DNA of 12,809 nucleotides, from NCBI GenBank assembly GCA_026785965.1, contig JAJAYY010000137.1:1-12809 (forward strand). The letters are read 5' to 3'. This document shows positions 1-7,450 of this stretch, piece by piece (within the stretch, counting starts at the first letter, position 1; each line of letters opens with the position of its first letter). A model generated the notes under the pieces. That model did no database searches, was not told where the DNA came from, and worked only from the letters and a program-made list of their open reading frames with translations. The stretch is from Sphingomonas bacterium (GTDB taxonomy: Bacteria; Pseudomonadota; Alphaproteobacteria; Sphingomonadales; Sphingomonadaceae). A program made the translations under genes and the position numbers.

Positions 1-242
1 AAAGCGACCCCGGCCTGCTTGCCGCGCACCCAAATCACCCGCCCGTCGATCGCCAATTCGCCCTTGCGAAACAGCAATCGGGTGCCCTCGACCGGAAGCT
101 CCGCGCCTTCGACACGCGCCCCATCGGCTGACAGGTTTCGCAGCTTCACCGGCAAGACGCGCCCCGCAATTTCGAGGGTCGCCGTCATCAGCAGGTTTGA
201 CCGCCGGGAACGCCTGTTTTGGGTGGTGCTGCTTTGGTCCAT
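1..242 (-). CDS. PilZ domain protein (partial, C-terminus beyond left edge)
   Basis: Reads from ATG at 242 toward the left edge without a stop, so only about the first 80 residues are seen. They carry the PilZ signature: an RxxxR element at residues 10-14 (in NRRSRRSN), then NLSADG at 36-41, matching the (D/N)xSxxG motif, then beta-rich sequence ending in GRVIWVRGKQAGVAF, which matches the usual G-x-V-x-W...GV-x-F end of the fold. PilZ domains bind cyclic di-GMP through the first two motifs, and both are intact, so c-di-GMP binding is plausible. An in-frame TAG lies 12 bases upstream, so 242 is the earliest possible ATG, and an earlier start is excluded. No well-spaced Shine-Dalgarno is seen. 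It looks like a small stand-alone PilZ protein, but a further domain past the edge cannot be excluded. It is divergent from the PAP2 phosphatase gene. Confidence 0.8.
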   Translation of the reverse strand, partial: MDQSSTTQNRRSRRSNLLMTATLEIAGRVLPVKLRNLSADGARVEGAELPVEGTRLLFRKGELAIDGRVIWVRGKQAGVA

Positions 243-263
243 CCTTCGGCACTAGCGCAAAGA

Positions 264-282
264 CGTAAAACTTCGTTTAACG
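264..282. repeat. Imperfect inverted repeat in the PilZ/PAP2 divergent gap
   Basis: Arms CGTAAAAC (264-271) and GTTTAACG (275-282) are inverted copies with one mismatch and a 3-base spacer. They sit in the AT-richer 44-base gap between the two divergent genes and end 4 bases before the PAP2 start codon. It could be a small operator or a hairpin around the PAP2 translation start; no regulator can be named. Weak evidence. Confidence 0.25.
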
Positions 283-286
283 CCGC

Positions 287-910
287 ATGGCCAAATTGCA
301 TATAATTGGCGGCGCGTTAATTGCCTGCCTCCTGGCGGTGGCGATTGGGGCGGGATTGATCGGCGGGGCCGGGTTCGCGCCCGATGTCGAAGCGATAAGC
401 CAGCTTCAGGCGTGGCGCTCCCAGTCGCCCAGTTTGACCAGCCTGGTGATCGCGCTGACGCAATTCGGCAGCGCTTATGTCACGATCGGCGCGGGACTGC
501 TCGCGGCGGGATGGCTGGCATTAAAGCGCGATCGGGCGCGGGCGATGGTGCTGGCCGGCGCCGTGATCGGCGAGCGCTTGATGATCGACGGATTGAAGCT
601 GGTGATCGAGCGCGCGCGCCCGGCGCTCGACGCGCATCCGGTGATGACCAACAGCTCAAGCTTTCCGAGCGGTCACGCCGGCAATACGATGGCGGGGTTC
701 CTGTCGATCGCGCTGATCGCGGCGCCGCCGGCGTGGCGGCGCAGCGCGGTGGTGGTAGCGGCGGCGCTGAGCGTGGCGATCGGCCTGACGCGGCCCTATC
801 TCGGCGTCCATTGGCCGAGCGACGTGGTCGGCGGCTGGTCGCTCGGGATCGTGATCGCGCTACTTGCCTGGCGCATCGCCGAGCGCCGAGCGCCGCAGCA
901 GCAGCATTAG
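287..910 (+). CDS. PAP2-family membrane phosphatase
   Basis: A 207-residue integral membrane protein with all three signature motifs of the PAP2 acid phosphatase superfamily: K104-x6-R111-P112, PSGH at 127-130 (catalytic His130), and R169-x5-H175-x3-D179 (nucleophile His175). The segments around 6-28, 62-78, 85-102, 137-147, 153-168 and 180-195 are hydrophobic, fitting the usual six-helix topology with the active site facing the periplasm. Family members dephosphorylate lipid phosphates such as phosphatidic acid, phosphatidylglycerol phosphate or undecaprenyl diphosphate; the substrate cannot be told from sequence. No clear Shine-Dalgarno precedes the ATG at 287. The last 51 bases overlap the convergent DUF938 gene on the other strand. 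Confidence 0.9.
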   Translation: MAKLHIIGGALIACLLAVAIGAGLIGGAGFAPDVEAISQLQAWRSQSPSLTSLVIALTQFGSAYVTIGAGLLAAGWLALKRDRARAMVLAGAVIGERLMIDGLKLVIERARPALDAHPVMTNSSSFPSGHAGNTMAGFLSIALIAAPPAWRRSAVVVAAALSVAIGLTRPYLGVHWPSDVVGGWSLGIVIALLAWRIAERRAPQQQH

Positions 911-1519
911 ATTATTGGCCGGCATCGCGCGCCGCTCGACCAGCGACAGGCCGCGCCGCGCCGCCTCGGCGGCAAAGTCTTCGACCGCACGCAGCCCCCA
1001 TTCGCGATCGCGCTCGCGCAGGCTGTGATCGAAGGCCAGGTTCGACGCCGCGGTCTCGACCCCCGCCTCTATCCACGGTCCGTAGAGGATCAACGGCGCG
1101 CCTGGCGCGAGGAGCCGGGCAGCGCCATCAAGCAGCCCAAGCGCCGCCGCCCACGGGCTGATGTGGACCATGTTGAGCGCCACGATCGCGGCCGCGCGAT
1201 CGACCGGCCACTCAGTCGCGCCCGAGTCGAGGTCGAGCGCCGGGCGGAGTTTGGCCAAAGCGGCATCATTCGACCACGCGGCGATCGACGCCCGAGCCCC
1301 GGCGTCGGGATCGCTCGGCTGCCAGTCGAGCGCGGGAAAGGCGCGCGCGAAGTGGACCGCATGCTCGCCGGTGCCGCTGGCGATTTCGAGCACCAGCCCG
1401 CTGGGCGGCAGCCACTCGCGAAGCACGTCTGTGATCGGATCGCGATTGCGCAACGCGGCGGGTGCCGAGCGGCGCTGATCGTCGCCGAGGGGCGCCTCGT
1501 AGAAACGCCGCTCGGTCAT
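860..1519 (-). CDS. DUF938 family, class I SAM-dependent methyltransferase-like protein
   Basis: A 219-residue protein of the DUF938 family. The N-terminus has the family pattern of a SAP-x3-RN-x-DPI stretch (residues 18-30), followed by a Rossmann-type SAM-binding motif, VLEIASGTGEHAVHFA (43-58), and the characteristic WQPSD (66-70). MPANNLMLLLRR near the C-terminus is also typical. The family is predicted to methylate an unknown substrate; to my knowledge no activity is established. The open frame extends upstream, but the ATG at 1519 is chosen because the MTERRFYEAPL start fits the family and because it makes a 4-base ATGA overlap with the end of the ABA4-like gene. It is the last gene of the gcv operon. 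Its 3' end runs 51 bases antisense into the PAP2 gene. Confidence 0.85.
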   Translation of the reverse strand: MTERRFYEAPLGDDQRRSAPAALRNRDPITDVLREWLPPSGLVLEIASGTGEHAVHFARAFPALDWQPSDPDAGARASIAAWSNDAALAKLRPALDLDSGATEWPVDRAAAIVALNMVHISPWAAALGLLDGAARLLAPGAPLILYGPWIEAGVETAASNLAFDHSLRERDREWGLRAVEDFAAEAARRGLSLVERRAMPANNLMLLLRRSALGDAPGK

Positions 1520-1977
1520 GCCGCCGAACGCGCCGCCTGGCGCGCGCGGCGTTCGCGCACGATCAGCCACAGCAATAGCCCGATCGGCCCGGCCATCAGC
1601 GTCGCGAACAGGAATGGCAATTGGACGAGTCGCGAAAAGCCCTTGTGATCGGCGTCCTTGGCGATCCACAGCCCGACGAACAGGTCGAAGGCGAGATAAT
1701 GCGTCCAGCCGATGACAATCCCGCCATCGCTCATGAACAAGGCGCGGATGCCGGCGATGGTTGTGAAATTGCCCTGCCCCGCGCCAGGCAGCGCGCGCGG
1801 GTCAAACAATCCGCCGAGCAGCCCGGCGAACATCAATGCATAAGCCGCGCATAGCAGCCCGACCCCGAGGTACAGCACCAACGCCATTAGTTTCGGACCG
1901 CGCGGCAACAGCGCGAGCATCGCCCATGCGATCAGCGCGATGAAGTTGGTCAACGAGAACATCGCCGCCCACGCCAT
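1516..1977 (-). CDS. ABA4-like (DUF4281) membrane protein
   Basis: A 153-residue protein with about four hydrophobic helices (roughly 4-24, 30-54, 86-105, 118-140) and the hallmark GWTHYLAFDLFVGLWIAKDA at 90-109, which marks the ABA4-like/DUF4281 family. Plant ABA4 is required for neoxanthin formation; the bacterial members have no established role that I know of, so an enzyme activity should not be inferred. The charged C-terminus (RERRARQAARSAA) is probably cytoplasmic. The ATG at 1975-1977 shares one base with the TGA of gcvPB (TGATG), and its own stop overlaps the next ATG by 4 bases, implying translational coupling on both sides. Sphingomonads often make carotenoids, which makes a pigment link tempting but unsupported here. 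Confidence 0.8.
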   Translation of the reverse strand: MAWAAMFSLTNFIALIAWAMLALLPRGPKLMALVLYLGVGLLCAAYALMFAGLLGGLFDPRALPGAGQGNFTTIAGIRALFMSDGGIVIGWTHYLAFDLFVGLWIAKDADHKGFSRLVQLPFLFATLMAGPIGLLLWLIVRERRARQAARSAA

Positions 1978-3584
1978 CAGCGACCGCCCAGCTCGGCGCC
2001 GACGCCACTTTCGGCGCCATCGGGCGCGGGGGTCTGGTAGGCGAGGATCGGCTTCCTCGCCGCAAGCGTCTCGTCGAGGCGGCGGCGCGGGGCGTAGATC
2101 GGCGCGGTTTTCAGCGCCGGATCCCCGGCCCGTGCCCGCTCGGCGATCGAGCGCAGCGCGACGATGAACTGGTCGAGATTGGCCTTGGACTCGGTCTCGG
2201 TCGGCTCGACCAGCATCGCGCCGTGGACGACGAGCGGGAAATACATCGTCATCGGGTGAAAGCCCTCGTCGATCAGCGCCTTGGCAACGTCGATCGTCGA
2301 AAAACCCTCGGCGAACCCCTTATCGCTGAAGATCGCCTCATGCATGCACGGCCCCGAATGCGCGAACGGCGCGTCGAGCACGTCTTCGAGGCTGCGCAGC
2401 AGATAATTGGCGTTGAGCACGCTGTCCGCAGCGACCTGGGCGAGGCCATCGGCGCCGTGGCTCATCATGTACGCCAGCGCGCGCGTGAACATCCCCATCT
2501 GGCCGTGGAAAGCGACCATCCGCCCGAAGCTGTCCGAGCCTTCGGCATGCGCGGTCTCTTCTTCGACCAGGCGGTAGCCGTCGCCGCTTTTGACGACATA
2601 AGGCAAGGGCGCGAACCGGCTCAGCGCTTCGCTCATCACCACCGGCCCCGACCCGGGACCACCGCCGCCGTGGGGTGTCGAGAAGGTCTTGTGCAGATTA
2701 ATGTGCATCGCGTCGATTCCGAGGTCGCCGGGGCGAACCTTGCCGACGATCGCGTTGAAATTGGCCCCGTCGCAATACACCAATCCGCCAGCGGCATGGA
2801 CTGCATCGCTGATCGCCTTCATCTCGGGCTCGAACAGACCGCAGGTGTTGGGATTGGTGATCATCACCGCGGCGACATCACAGTTCGGCCCACCCACTTC
2901 GAGCCGTGCCTTGAGCGCTTCGAGGTCAACCCGGCCAGCGCTGGTCGCGGGAATATTTTCGACCTTGTAGCCGGCAAAAGCGGCGGTCGCCGGATTGGTC
3001 CCGTGGGCGCTTTCGGGCACCAGCACGACCGAGCGGGCGTCACCACGCGCCTCCAATGCCGCGCGGATCGCGAGGATCCCGCACAATTCGCCATGCGCGC
3101 CGGCCTTGGGTGACATCGCAACGCCGTGCATCCCGGTCAGCGTGATCAGCCAGTAAGCGAGCGTGTCGATCAGCTCGAGCGCGCCCTGCACGCTTTCCTG
3201 CGGCGCGAGCGGGTGGATATCGGCGAAGCCGGGCATTCGCGCGACTTTCTCGTTGAGCCGCGGGTTGTGCTTCATTGTGCAGCTGCCGAGCGGAAACAGC
3301 CCAAGATCGATGGCGTAATTCTGGCGCGACAGGCGGGTGTAGTGGCGCACTGTCTGGGGTTCGGAGAGTCCGGGCAGGCCGATCTCGGTGCTGCGCTCAA
3401 GCCCAGCAATTCGCGACGTCCCGCTTGCGTAGCTGCCGAAATCCACGCCGGTGCTGTCGCTATCGCCAATCTCGAAGATCAGCGGTTCCTCGAGCATCAA
3501 TGCGCGATTGCCGGTGGTGGTGGCGCCATCGCTGGTCGCGGCGGTCGGGGTGGTCGGCTTCCAGCCGCTTTGGTTGACGGTCAT
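1977..3584 (-). CDS. gcvPB: Glycine dehydrogenase (decarboxylating) subunit 2
   Basis: A 535-residue protein: the PLP-binding half of the two-subunit glycine decarboxylase (P-protein). With GcvPA it decarboxylates glycine and passes the aminomethyl group to lipoyl-GcvH. The PLP-binding lysine is Lys299 in [20 protein letters not shown] (294-313). Other strong family blocks are [16 protein letters not shown] (94-109), [10 protein letters not shown] (190-199) and [11 protein letters not shown] (242-252). The first ~35 residues and the last ~20 are low-complexity and less conserved. The ATG at 3584 overlaps the gcvPA stop by 4 bases (ATGA) and has an unusually good Shine-Dalgarno, AAGGAGGT (3591-3598), 6 bases upstream, inside the gcvPA coding end. 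That strong site should help keep the two subunits in balance. Confidence 0.97.
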   Translation of the reverse strand: MTVNQSGWKPTTPTAATSDGATTTGNRALMLEEPLIFEIGDSDSTGVDFGSYASGTSRIAGLERSTEIGLPGLSEPQTVRHYTRLSRQNYAIDLGLFPLGSCTMKHNPRLNEKVARMPGFADIHPLAPQESVQGALELIDTLAYWLITLTGMHGVAMSPKAGAHGELCGILAIRAALEARGDARSVVLVPESAHGTNPATAAFAGYKVENIPATSAGRVDLEALKARLEVGGPNCDVAAVMITNPNTCGLFEPEMKAISDAVHAAGGLVYCDGANFNAIVGKVRPGDLGIDAMHINLHKTFSTPHGGGGPGSGPVVMSEALSRFAPLPYVVKSGDGYRLVEEETAHAEGSDSFGRMVAFHGQMGMFTRALAYMMSHGADGLAQVAADSVLNANYLLRSLEDVLDAPFAHSGPCMHEAIFSDKGFAEGFSTIDVAKALIDEGFHPMTMYFPLVVHGAMLVEPTETESKANLDQFIVALRSIAERARAGDPALKTAPIYAPRRRLDETLAARKPILAYQTPAPDGAESGVGAELGGR

Positions 3585-4939
3585 GACAGCACCTCCTTGA
3601 GCGCCGCTTCGAAGGCGTCGATATCGGCATCGCTGACGGTCTCTGTAACCGCCACAACCAGCCCGTTGGCGAGGCTCACGACGTCGGGATAAAGCCGTCC
3701 GAGCGACACTCCGCCAAGCACGCCGCGCGTGACCATCGCGTGGACGGCAGGGCGCGCCTCGATCGGCAGTCGAAGCGTGAATTCGTTGAAGAAACTGTCG
3801 TTGACCAATTCGACCCCGGGAAGCGCCGCCAACCGCTCGGCGACCTCGACCGCGCGCTGGTGATTGAGCGCGGCCAGCTGCCGCAGCCCCTTTTCACCGA
3901 GCAGGGTCATGTGGATGCTGAACGCCAGCGCGCACAGCCCTGAATTGGTGCAGATGTTCGAGGTCGCTTTCTCGCGGCGAATATGTTGCTCGCGGGTCGA
4001 CAAGGTGAGCACGAAGCCGCGCTTGCCCGCCGCATCGACGGTCTCGCCGGCCAGCCGCCCGGGCATCTGCCGGACATGCTTTTCGCGGCAGGCGAACAGG
4101 CCGACGTAGGGGCCGCCGAATTGCAGCCCGACGCCCAATGACTGGCCCTCGCCGACGACAATGTCAGCGCCCATCTCGCCCGGCGCCTTGATCAGCCCCA
4201 ACGCGACCGGCTCGGTCACCACTGCGATCAGCAATGCGCCCTTGGCGTGCGCCGCTTCGGCAATTGGCGTCAGGTCGGTGATCCGGCCGAGAATGTCGGG
4301 ATATTGGACGACGACGCACGAGGTCTCGCCGTCGATGCTGGCGATCAGCCGTTCGGCGTCGGTCGCGGCAGTGAGTTCGGGGATCGCGAGGCCAAGCGTA
4401 TCGCCGGTAAATTTGGCCATCGTGCTGCACACCGCGACATAATGCGGGTGAAGCCCCGAGGAGATGATGGCTTTCTTTCGTCGGGTGATCCGCCGCGCCA
4501 TGCCGATCGCTTCCCAGCAGGCAGTCGACCCGTCGTACATCGACGCATTGGCGACTTCGCAGCCGAGCAAGCGCGCGACCTGGCTTTGGAATTCGAACAG
4601 CACCTGGAGCGTGCCTTGCGCGATTTCGGGCTGATAGGGAGTGTAAGCCGTGAGGAATTCGCCGCGCTGGATGAGGTGATCGACCGACGCCGGGATGTGG
4701 TGCTTGTACGCCCCGCAGCCGAGGAAGAAGGGCACCTCGCCCGCGACCATATTGTTGCGCGCCATCGCGCCGAGCTGACGCTCGACCGCCATTTCGCTGG
4801 CGTGCATCGGCAGGCCGTGGATCGGGCCGGTCAGCCGCGCCTCGGGAGGCACGTCGCTGAACAGATCGTCGATCGAGGCGGCCCCGACCTTTTCAAGCAT
4901 AGCAGAGCGATCGGCATCGCTCAGCGGCAAATAACGCAT
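3581..4939 (-). CDS. gcvPA: Glycine dehydrogenase (decarboxylating) subunit 1
   Basis: A 452-residue protein, the usual length for the N-terminal half of a split P-protein. Family blocks are in the expected order: [11 protein letters not shown] at the start, [19 protein letters not shown] (71-89), [18 protein letters not shown] (95-112) and [10 protein letters not shown] (131-140). It pairs with GcvPB to form the glycine decarboxylase of the cleavage system. The frame stays open upstream to 5089, but that part is an arginine-rich shadow of the neighbouring gene. The ATG at 4939 gives the standard N-terminus and shares one base with the TGA of the methyltransferase (TGATG), with AGGAAG 8 bases upstream. 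Confidence 0.97.
   Translation of the reverse strand: MRYLPLSDADRSAMLEKVGAASIDDLFSDVPPEARLTGPIHGLPMHASEMAVERQLGAMARNNMVAGEVPFFLGCGAYKHHIPASVDHLIQRGEFLTAYTPYQPEIAQGTLQVLFEFQSQVARLLGCEVANASMYDGSTACWEAIGMARRITRRKKAIISSGLHPHYVAVCSTMAKFTGDTLGLAIPELTAATDAERLIASIDGETSCVVVQYPDILGRITDLTPIAEAAHAKGALLIAVVTEPVALGLIKAPGEMGADIVVGEGQSLGVGLQFGGPYVGLFACREKHVRQMPGRLAGETVDAAGKRGFVLTLSTREQHIRREKATSNICTNSGLCALAFSIHMTLLGEKGLRQLAALNHQRAVEVAERLAALPGVELVNDSFFNEFTLRLPIEARPAVHAMVTRGVLGGVSLGRLYPDVVSLANGLVVAVTETVSDADIDAFEAALKEVLS
3591..3598 (-). promoter_or_regulatory. Consensus Shine-Dalgarno of gcvPB
   Basis: AAGGAGGT on the minus strand, 6 bases before the gcvPB ATG (3584) and lying within the last codons of gcvPA. 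It is the best anti-16S match I noticed in the operon and fixes the gcvPB start. Confidence 0.85.
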
Positions 4940-5685
4940 CAGTTGGGCTTCCTCATGATGAAGCGAAGGCGGACATAATCGGCGATGGGCGAGCCGACGC
5001 GCTCGGCGACGGCGTCGGCGATGGTGGCGCGCTCGGCGTCGGGAACTCCGGCGCGGTCGAGCCAGCCGGCGCGAAAAGCGGTGACCCAACCGGCGACGCC
5101 ATGGTCGAGCCGGGTCGGTCGTTCGATCAAGCGTGCGTCGATGTCCTTATAGCCGGCGGCCTCATAGACAGCGACGAATTCCTCGACCTCGGGATACCAA
5201 TTGGCGGCTTCGATCGGGGGGACGAAGCCGCGCGCGACCAGTTCGTCGTCAAGCGCCTCGCGCAGGCGCCGCAGATTGCCAGCCCCGCCGAATTCCCCGG
5301 CGAAGCGCCCGCCCGGCTTCAAGGCAAACCAGATCGCGCGCGCGGCGCGTTCCTTGTCGAGCACCCAATGCAGCGTGGCATTGGAGAAAGCGGCGTCGAA
5401 CGCCTCGCTGAACTTGAGTTGGCCGGCGTCCATCAGCCGCGCGTCGAGTCCGCGCGCCTTGGCCGCGGCAACCATGCTCAGGCTGCTGTCGATTCCGACC
5501 ACGCTCGCGCCGCGCGCGGCGATCTGCTCGGTCAGCACGCCGTCACCGCAGCCGACATCGAGGATCGCCTCGCCCGGTTGCGGATCGAGCAGATCGAGCG
5601 CCGCGCGGCCAAGCGCGGGCACGAAGCCGCCGACGCGGGCATAATCGGCCGCGTCCCACTGGCTGGTCGAGGCGCCATCGTTCAA
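4939..5685 (-). CDS. Class I SAM-dependent methyltransferase embedded in the gcv operon
   Basis: About 248 residues from the TTG at 5685. SAM-binding motif I is ILDVGCGDG (residues 41-49), followed by VVGIDSS, the acidic strand-2 ribose-binding motif, and by an ALKPGGRF motif. Overall it resembles the trans-aconitate/UbiE-like branch of small-molecule methyltransferases; the substrate is unknown. The start is uncertain. The open frame runs to 6042, but upstream of 5702 it is a shadow of gcvH. There is no ATG or GTG between the gcvH stop and the [11 protein letters not shown] core. Choices are TTG at 5685 (14-base gap) or a rare ATT at 5700, which sits where ATG would be in a TGATG junction (here TGATT). 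No clear Shine-Dalgarno is seen. Its stop overlaps the gcvPA start. It is not a glycine-cleavage component, and its place between gcvH and gcvPA is notable. Confidence 0.85.
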   Translation of the reverse strand: MNDGASTSQWDAADYARVGGFVPALGRAALDLLDPQPGEAILDVGCGDGVLTEQIAARGASVVGIDSSLSMVAAAKARGLDARLMDAGQLKFSEAFDAAFSNATLHWVLDKERAARAIWFALKPGGRFAGEFGGAGNLRRLREALDDELVARGFVPPIEAANWYPEVEEFVAVYEAAGYKDIDARLIERPTRLDHGVAGWVTAFRAGWLDRAGVPDAERATIADAVAERVGSPIADYVRLRFIMRKPN

Positions 5686-5699
5686 GATACGCGCGTCAA

Positions 5700-6071
5700 T
5701 CAGAGCGTCTTGACCCACTCGCGGTAGGCGGCTTCGTCCATCAGGCCGTCGAGTTCGGACGCGTCGGCGAGCGTCATTTTGAAGAACCAGCCTTCGCCTT
5801 CGGGATCGCGATTGATCAAGGCGGGATCGTCGGCGAGCGCCGGATTGCCCTCGATCACCTCGCCCGCGACCGGAGCATAGACGTCCGACGCGGCCTTGAC
5901 CGATTCGACCACCGCTGCCTCGTCGCCCTTGTTGAGGCTGCGGCCCTGGTCGGGGACTTCGGCGAACACGATATCGCCAAGCGCCTGCTGGGCATGGTCG
6001 GAAATGCCGATCGTGGCGGTGTCGCCCTCGACCTTGATCCATTCATGCTCGCCGGTGAAGTAGAGGGTCAT
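5700..6071 (-). CDS. gcvH: Glycine cleavage system H protein
   Basis: A 123-residue lipoyl carrier of full family length. The lipoylation site is Lys59 in the conserved [10 protein letters not shown] segment, set in the two-sheet barrel expected of this family; GDIVFAEVP (32-40) and GEGWFFKM near the C-terminus are further landmarks. The lipoyl arm carries the aminomethyl group from GcvPA/PB to GcvT and returns electrons to the L-protein, which is not in this window. The ATG at 6071 begins 3 bases after the gcvT stop and has GGGAG about 9-10 bases upstream inside the end of gcvT. All landmark residues appear intact. Confidence 0.97.
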   Translation of the reverse strand: MTLYFTGEHEWIKVEGDTATIGISDHAQQALGDIVFAEVPDQGRSLNKGDEAAVVESVKAASDVYAPVAGEVIEGNPALADDPALINRDPEGEGWFFKMTLADASELDGLMDEAAYREWVKTL

Positions 6072-6074
6072 GGG

Positions 6075-7196
6075 CTAGGCTCCCTGGAGTTTGCGGAAAT
6101 AGCGATGGGGGACGAACGGCATCGGCGAGACTTGCGCCTGGAACAATTTGCCGCGCTGTTCGAGCTTGAGGAAGCTGCCAGGCTGAGCGAGCGCGGTCGC
6201 GACATAGCCCATCGCGATCGGCCGTCCGAGCGTCGGCGAATGACCGCCGCTGGTGATCCGGCCGACCTCATTGCCTTCGCGATCGAGGATCAGCGCGCCT
6301 TCGCGCACCGGCTGCTTGCCGTCGACCAGCAGCCCGATGCGCTTTTGCAGCGGGCCATTGTCGATTTCGGCGAGGATTCGGAACGCGCCGGCGAACCCGC
6401 CTTCGGCGCGGCGGCGCTTGCCGATCGCGAACAGCAGGTCGGCCATCACCGGGGTGGTGGAGCCGTCGAGATCATGGCCGTAAAGTGGCAAGCCGGCCTC
6501 AAGCCGCAGCGAATCGCGCGCGCCGAGCCCGATCGGCCTGACCCGATCATCGGCGACGAGCGCATCGGCCAGCGCGGCTGCATCGCGCGAGGCGACCGAA
6601 ATCTCATAGCCGTCCTCGCCGGTATAGCCCGATCTGCTGATCCACAACGGCTTGTCTTGCCAGCGGAACAAGTCCGCCTGCATGAAGACGAGTTCGGCGA
6701 CGCCGGGCACGATCATATCGAGCACCGCGACCGCTTCCGGCCCCTGGAGCGCGAGCAGCGCTTGCTCCTTCATATGATCCATCGCCACGCTGCGCGGCAG
6801 CCGGCGCTCGAATTGTTCGATGTCGCCGGCCTTGGTCGCGCCGTTGACGACAAGGTAGAAATGATCGCCGCGGCGGGTTGCCATCAGATCGTCGATGATC
6901 CCGCCATCCTCGCCGAGCAGCATCGAATAGCGCAGCCGCCCGTCTTTGAGCGACTGGAGATCGCCCGGAAGCAAGGTTTCGAGCGCTTTGTCGAGGTCGG
7001 GGCCGTGGAACAGCAATTGGCCCATATGGCTGACGTCGAACAGCCCGGCGTGCGCCCTCGTCCACAAATGCTCGGCCATGATGCCGTCGTACTGGACCGG
7101 CATGTCATAGCCCGCGAACGGCACCATTCGCGCGCCGCGAGCGCGGTGCCAGGCGTCAAGCGGCAAGGTCTGAATGTTGGTCGTCGGTTCGGTCAT
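6075..7196 (-). CDS. gcvT: Glycine cleavage system T protein (aminomethyltransferase)
   Basis: A 373-residue protein, the standard length. It transfers the methylene group from aminomethyl-lipoyl-GcvH to tetrahydrofolate, releasing ammonia. Family blocks: MVPFAGYDMPVQYDGI (24-39), GLFDVSHMGQ (51-60), and GGIIDDLMATR (98-108), which carries the catalytic-site aspartate region (Asp102/103). The later GYTGEDGYEI and the C-terminal MGYVATALA are also typical. The ATG at 7196 is preceded by GGGAG with 7 bases of spacing. It is the first gene of the operon and lies directly behind the glycine riboswitch. The GGGAG sits in the loop of a predicted 7-bp hairpin ending at the start codon, so this gene is the likely control point. 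Confidence 0.97.
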   Translation of the reverse strand: MTEPTTNIQTLPLDAWHRARGARMVPFAGYDMPVQYDGIMAEHLWTRAHAGLFDVSHMGQLLFHGPDLDKALETLLPGDLQSLKDGRLRYSMLLGEDGGIIDDLMATRRGDHFYLVVNGATKAGDIEQFERRLPRSVAMDHMKEQALLALQGPEAVAVLDMIVPGVAELVFMQADLFRWQDKPLWISRSGYTGEDGYEISVASRDAAALADALVADDRVRPIGLGARDSLRLEAGLPLYGHDLDGSTTPVMADLLFAIGKRRRAEGGFAGAFRILAEIDNGPLQKRIGLLVDGKQPVREGALILDREGNEVGRITSGGHSPTLGRPIAMGYVATALAQPGSFLKLEQRGKLFQAQVSPMPFVPHRYFRKLQGA

Positions 7197-7240
7197 CGGC
7201 GCGCTCCCAAGCTGTCCGCGCCGGAAACGCCGCTCGGCGC
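7197..7240 (-). promoter_or_regulatory. Putative riboswitch expression platform: competing hairpins at the gcvT start
   Basis: On the minus strand, CGGCGCG (7217-7223) can pair perfectly with CGCGCCG (7197-7203), giving a 7-bp stem whose 13-base loop holds the gcvT GGGAG and whose 3' arm ends at the base before the ATG. The same segment (7218-7223) can instead pair over 6 bp with GCGCCG at 7235-7240, freeing the ribosome site. The two hairpins cannot form together. No U-run follows, so translational rather than transcriptional control is inferred. Pairings are seen directly; the switching role is inference. Confidence 0.5.
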
Positions 7241-7252
7241 CCCAGTCACGAA

Positions 7253-7450
7253 CCCCCGTCTGTCGCGCTAACCTGAGAGCTTTGACCGCAACGCCCAGGC
7301 GGCGCGGCTTACCCCTTCGGCGGCCCTCGCCAGAGCGACGAGGACACTTTCCAGACTGTCAGGCGCGCGCGGTCCCGTGTGCCTGAGAGATTCCGGGGGC
7401 GGTTGCTCCTTCGGCGTCCCGGTCTCCCGAGAACTCTCCCGCGCGGCCTT
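7253..7450 (-). promoter_or_regulatory. Tandem glycine riboswitch in the gcv leader
   Basis: Reading the minus strand, two aptamers are recognisable. The first (about 7363-7445) has GGGAGAG (7434-7440), GCCGAAGGAGCAAC (7402-7415) and CTCTCAGGC (7381-7389), with an outer P1 of GCGCGG/CCGCGC (7439-7444 with 7367-7372). The second (about 7258-7356) has GCCGAAGGGGTAA (7309-7321), GCTCTCAGG (7272-7280) and a P1 of GTCTG/CAGAC (7352-7356 with 7258-7262) followed by GGGGG. These are the signature blocks of the gcvT-type glycine riboswitch, in the usual order and next to gcvT. In known cases, glycine binding turns on glycine catabolism genes. In aptamer 2 the usual GGAGAG reads GGAAAG (7347-7352), leaving an A-C mismatch against CTCTC. 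Confidence 0.93.

Noticed and set aside
19..255. 78-codon plus-strand frame at the left edge
   Set aside because: The minus strand of the same bases encodes a good PilZ domain; the plus-strand product is Arg/Ser/Pro-rich with no motif.
412..1161. 249-codon plus-strand frame overlapping the PAP2 gene and the DUF938 gene
   Set aside because: Arg/Ala/Gly-rich out-of-frame reading of PAP2 that then runs antisense to DUF938; both of those have intact family motifs.
1520..1669. 50-residue N-terminal extension of the DUF938 protein
   Set aside because: It overlaps the ABA4-like gene and has no conservation features; the ATG at 1519 fits both the family and the ATGA junction.
2223..3113. 296-codon plus-strand frame opposite gcvPB
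   Set aside because: Shadow of gcvPB: no motif, and His/Arg/Asp-rich composition typical of antisense frames in GC-rich DNA.
4940..5089. 50-residue N-terminal extension of GcvPA
   Set aside because: It is nearly all Arg/His and overlaps the methyltransferase gene. The conserved family start begins at the ATG at 4939.
5994..7271. 425-codon plus-strand frame opposite gcvH and gcvT, reaching into the riboswitch
   Set aside because: It is the complement of two certain genes and an RNA element, and its Arg/Glu/Ala/Asp-rich translation has no family features.
7261..7386. Short frames on both strands within the riboswitch region
   Set aside because: The sequence is explained by the structured glycine aptamers; no ribosome sites or protein features support coding.
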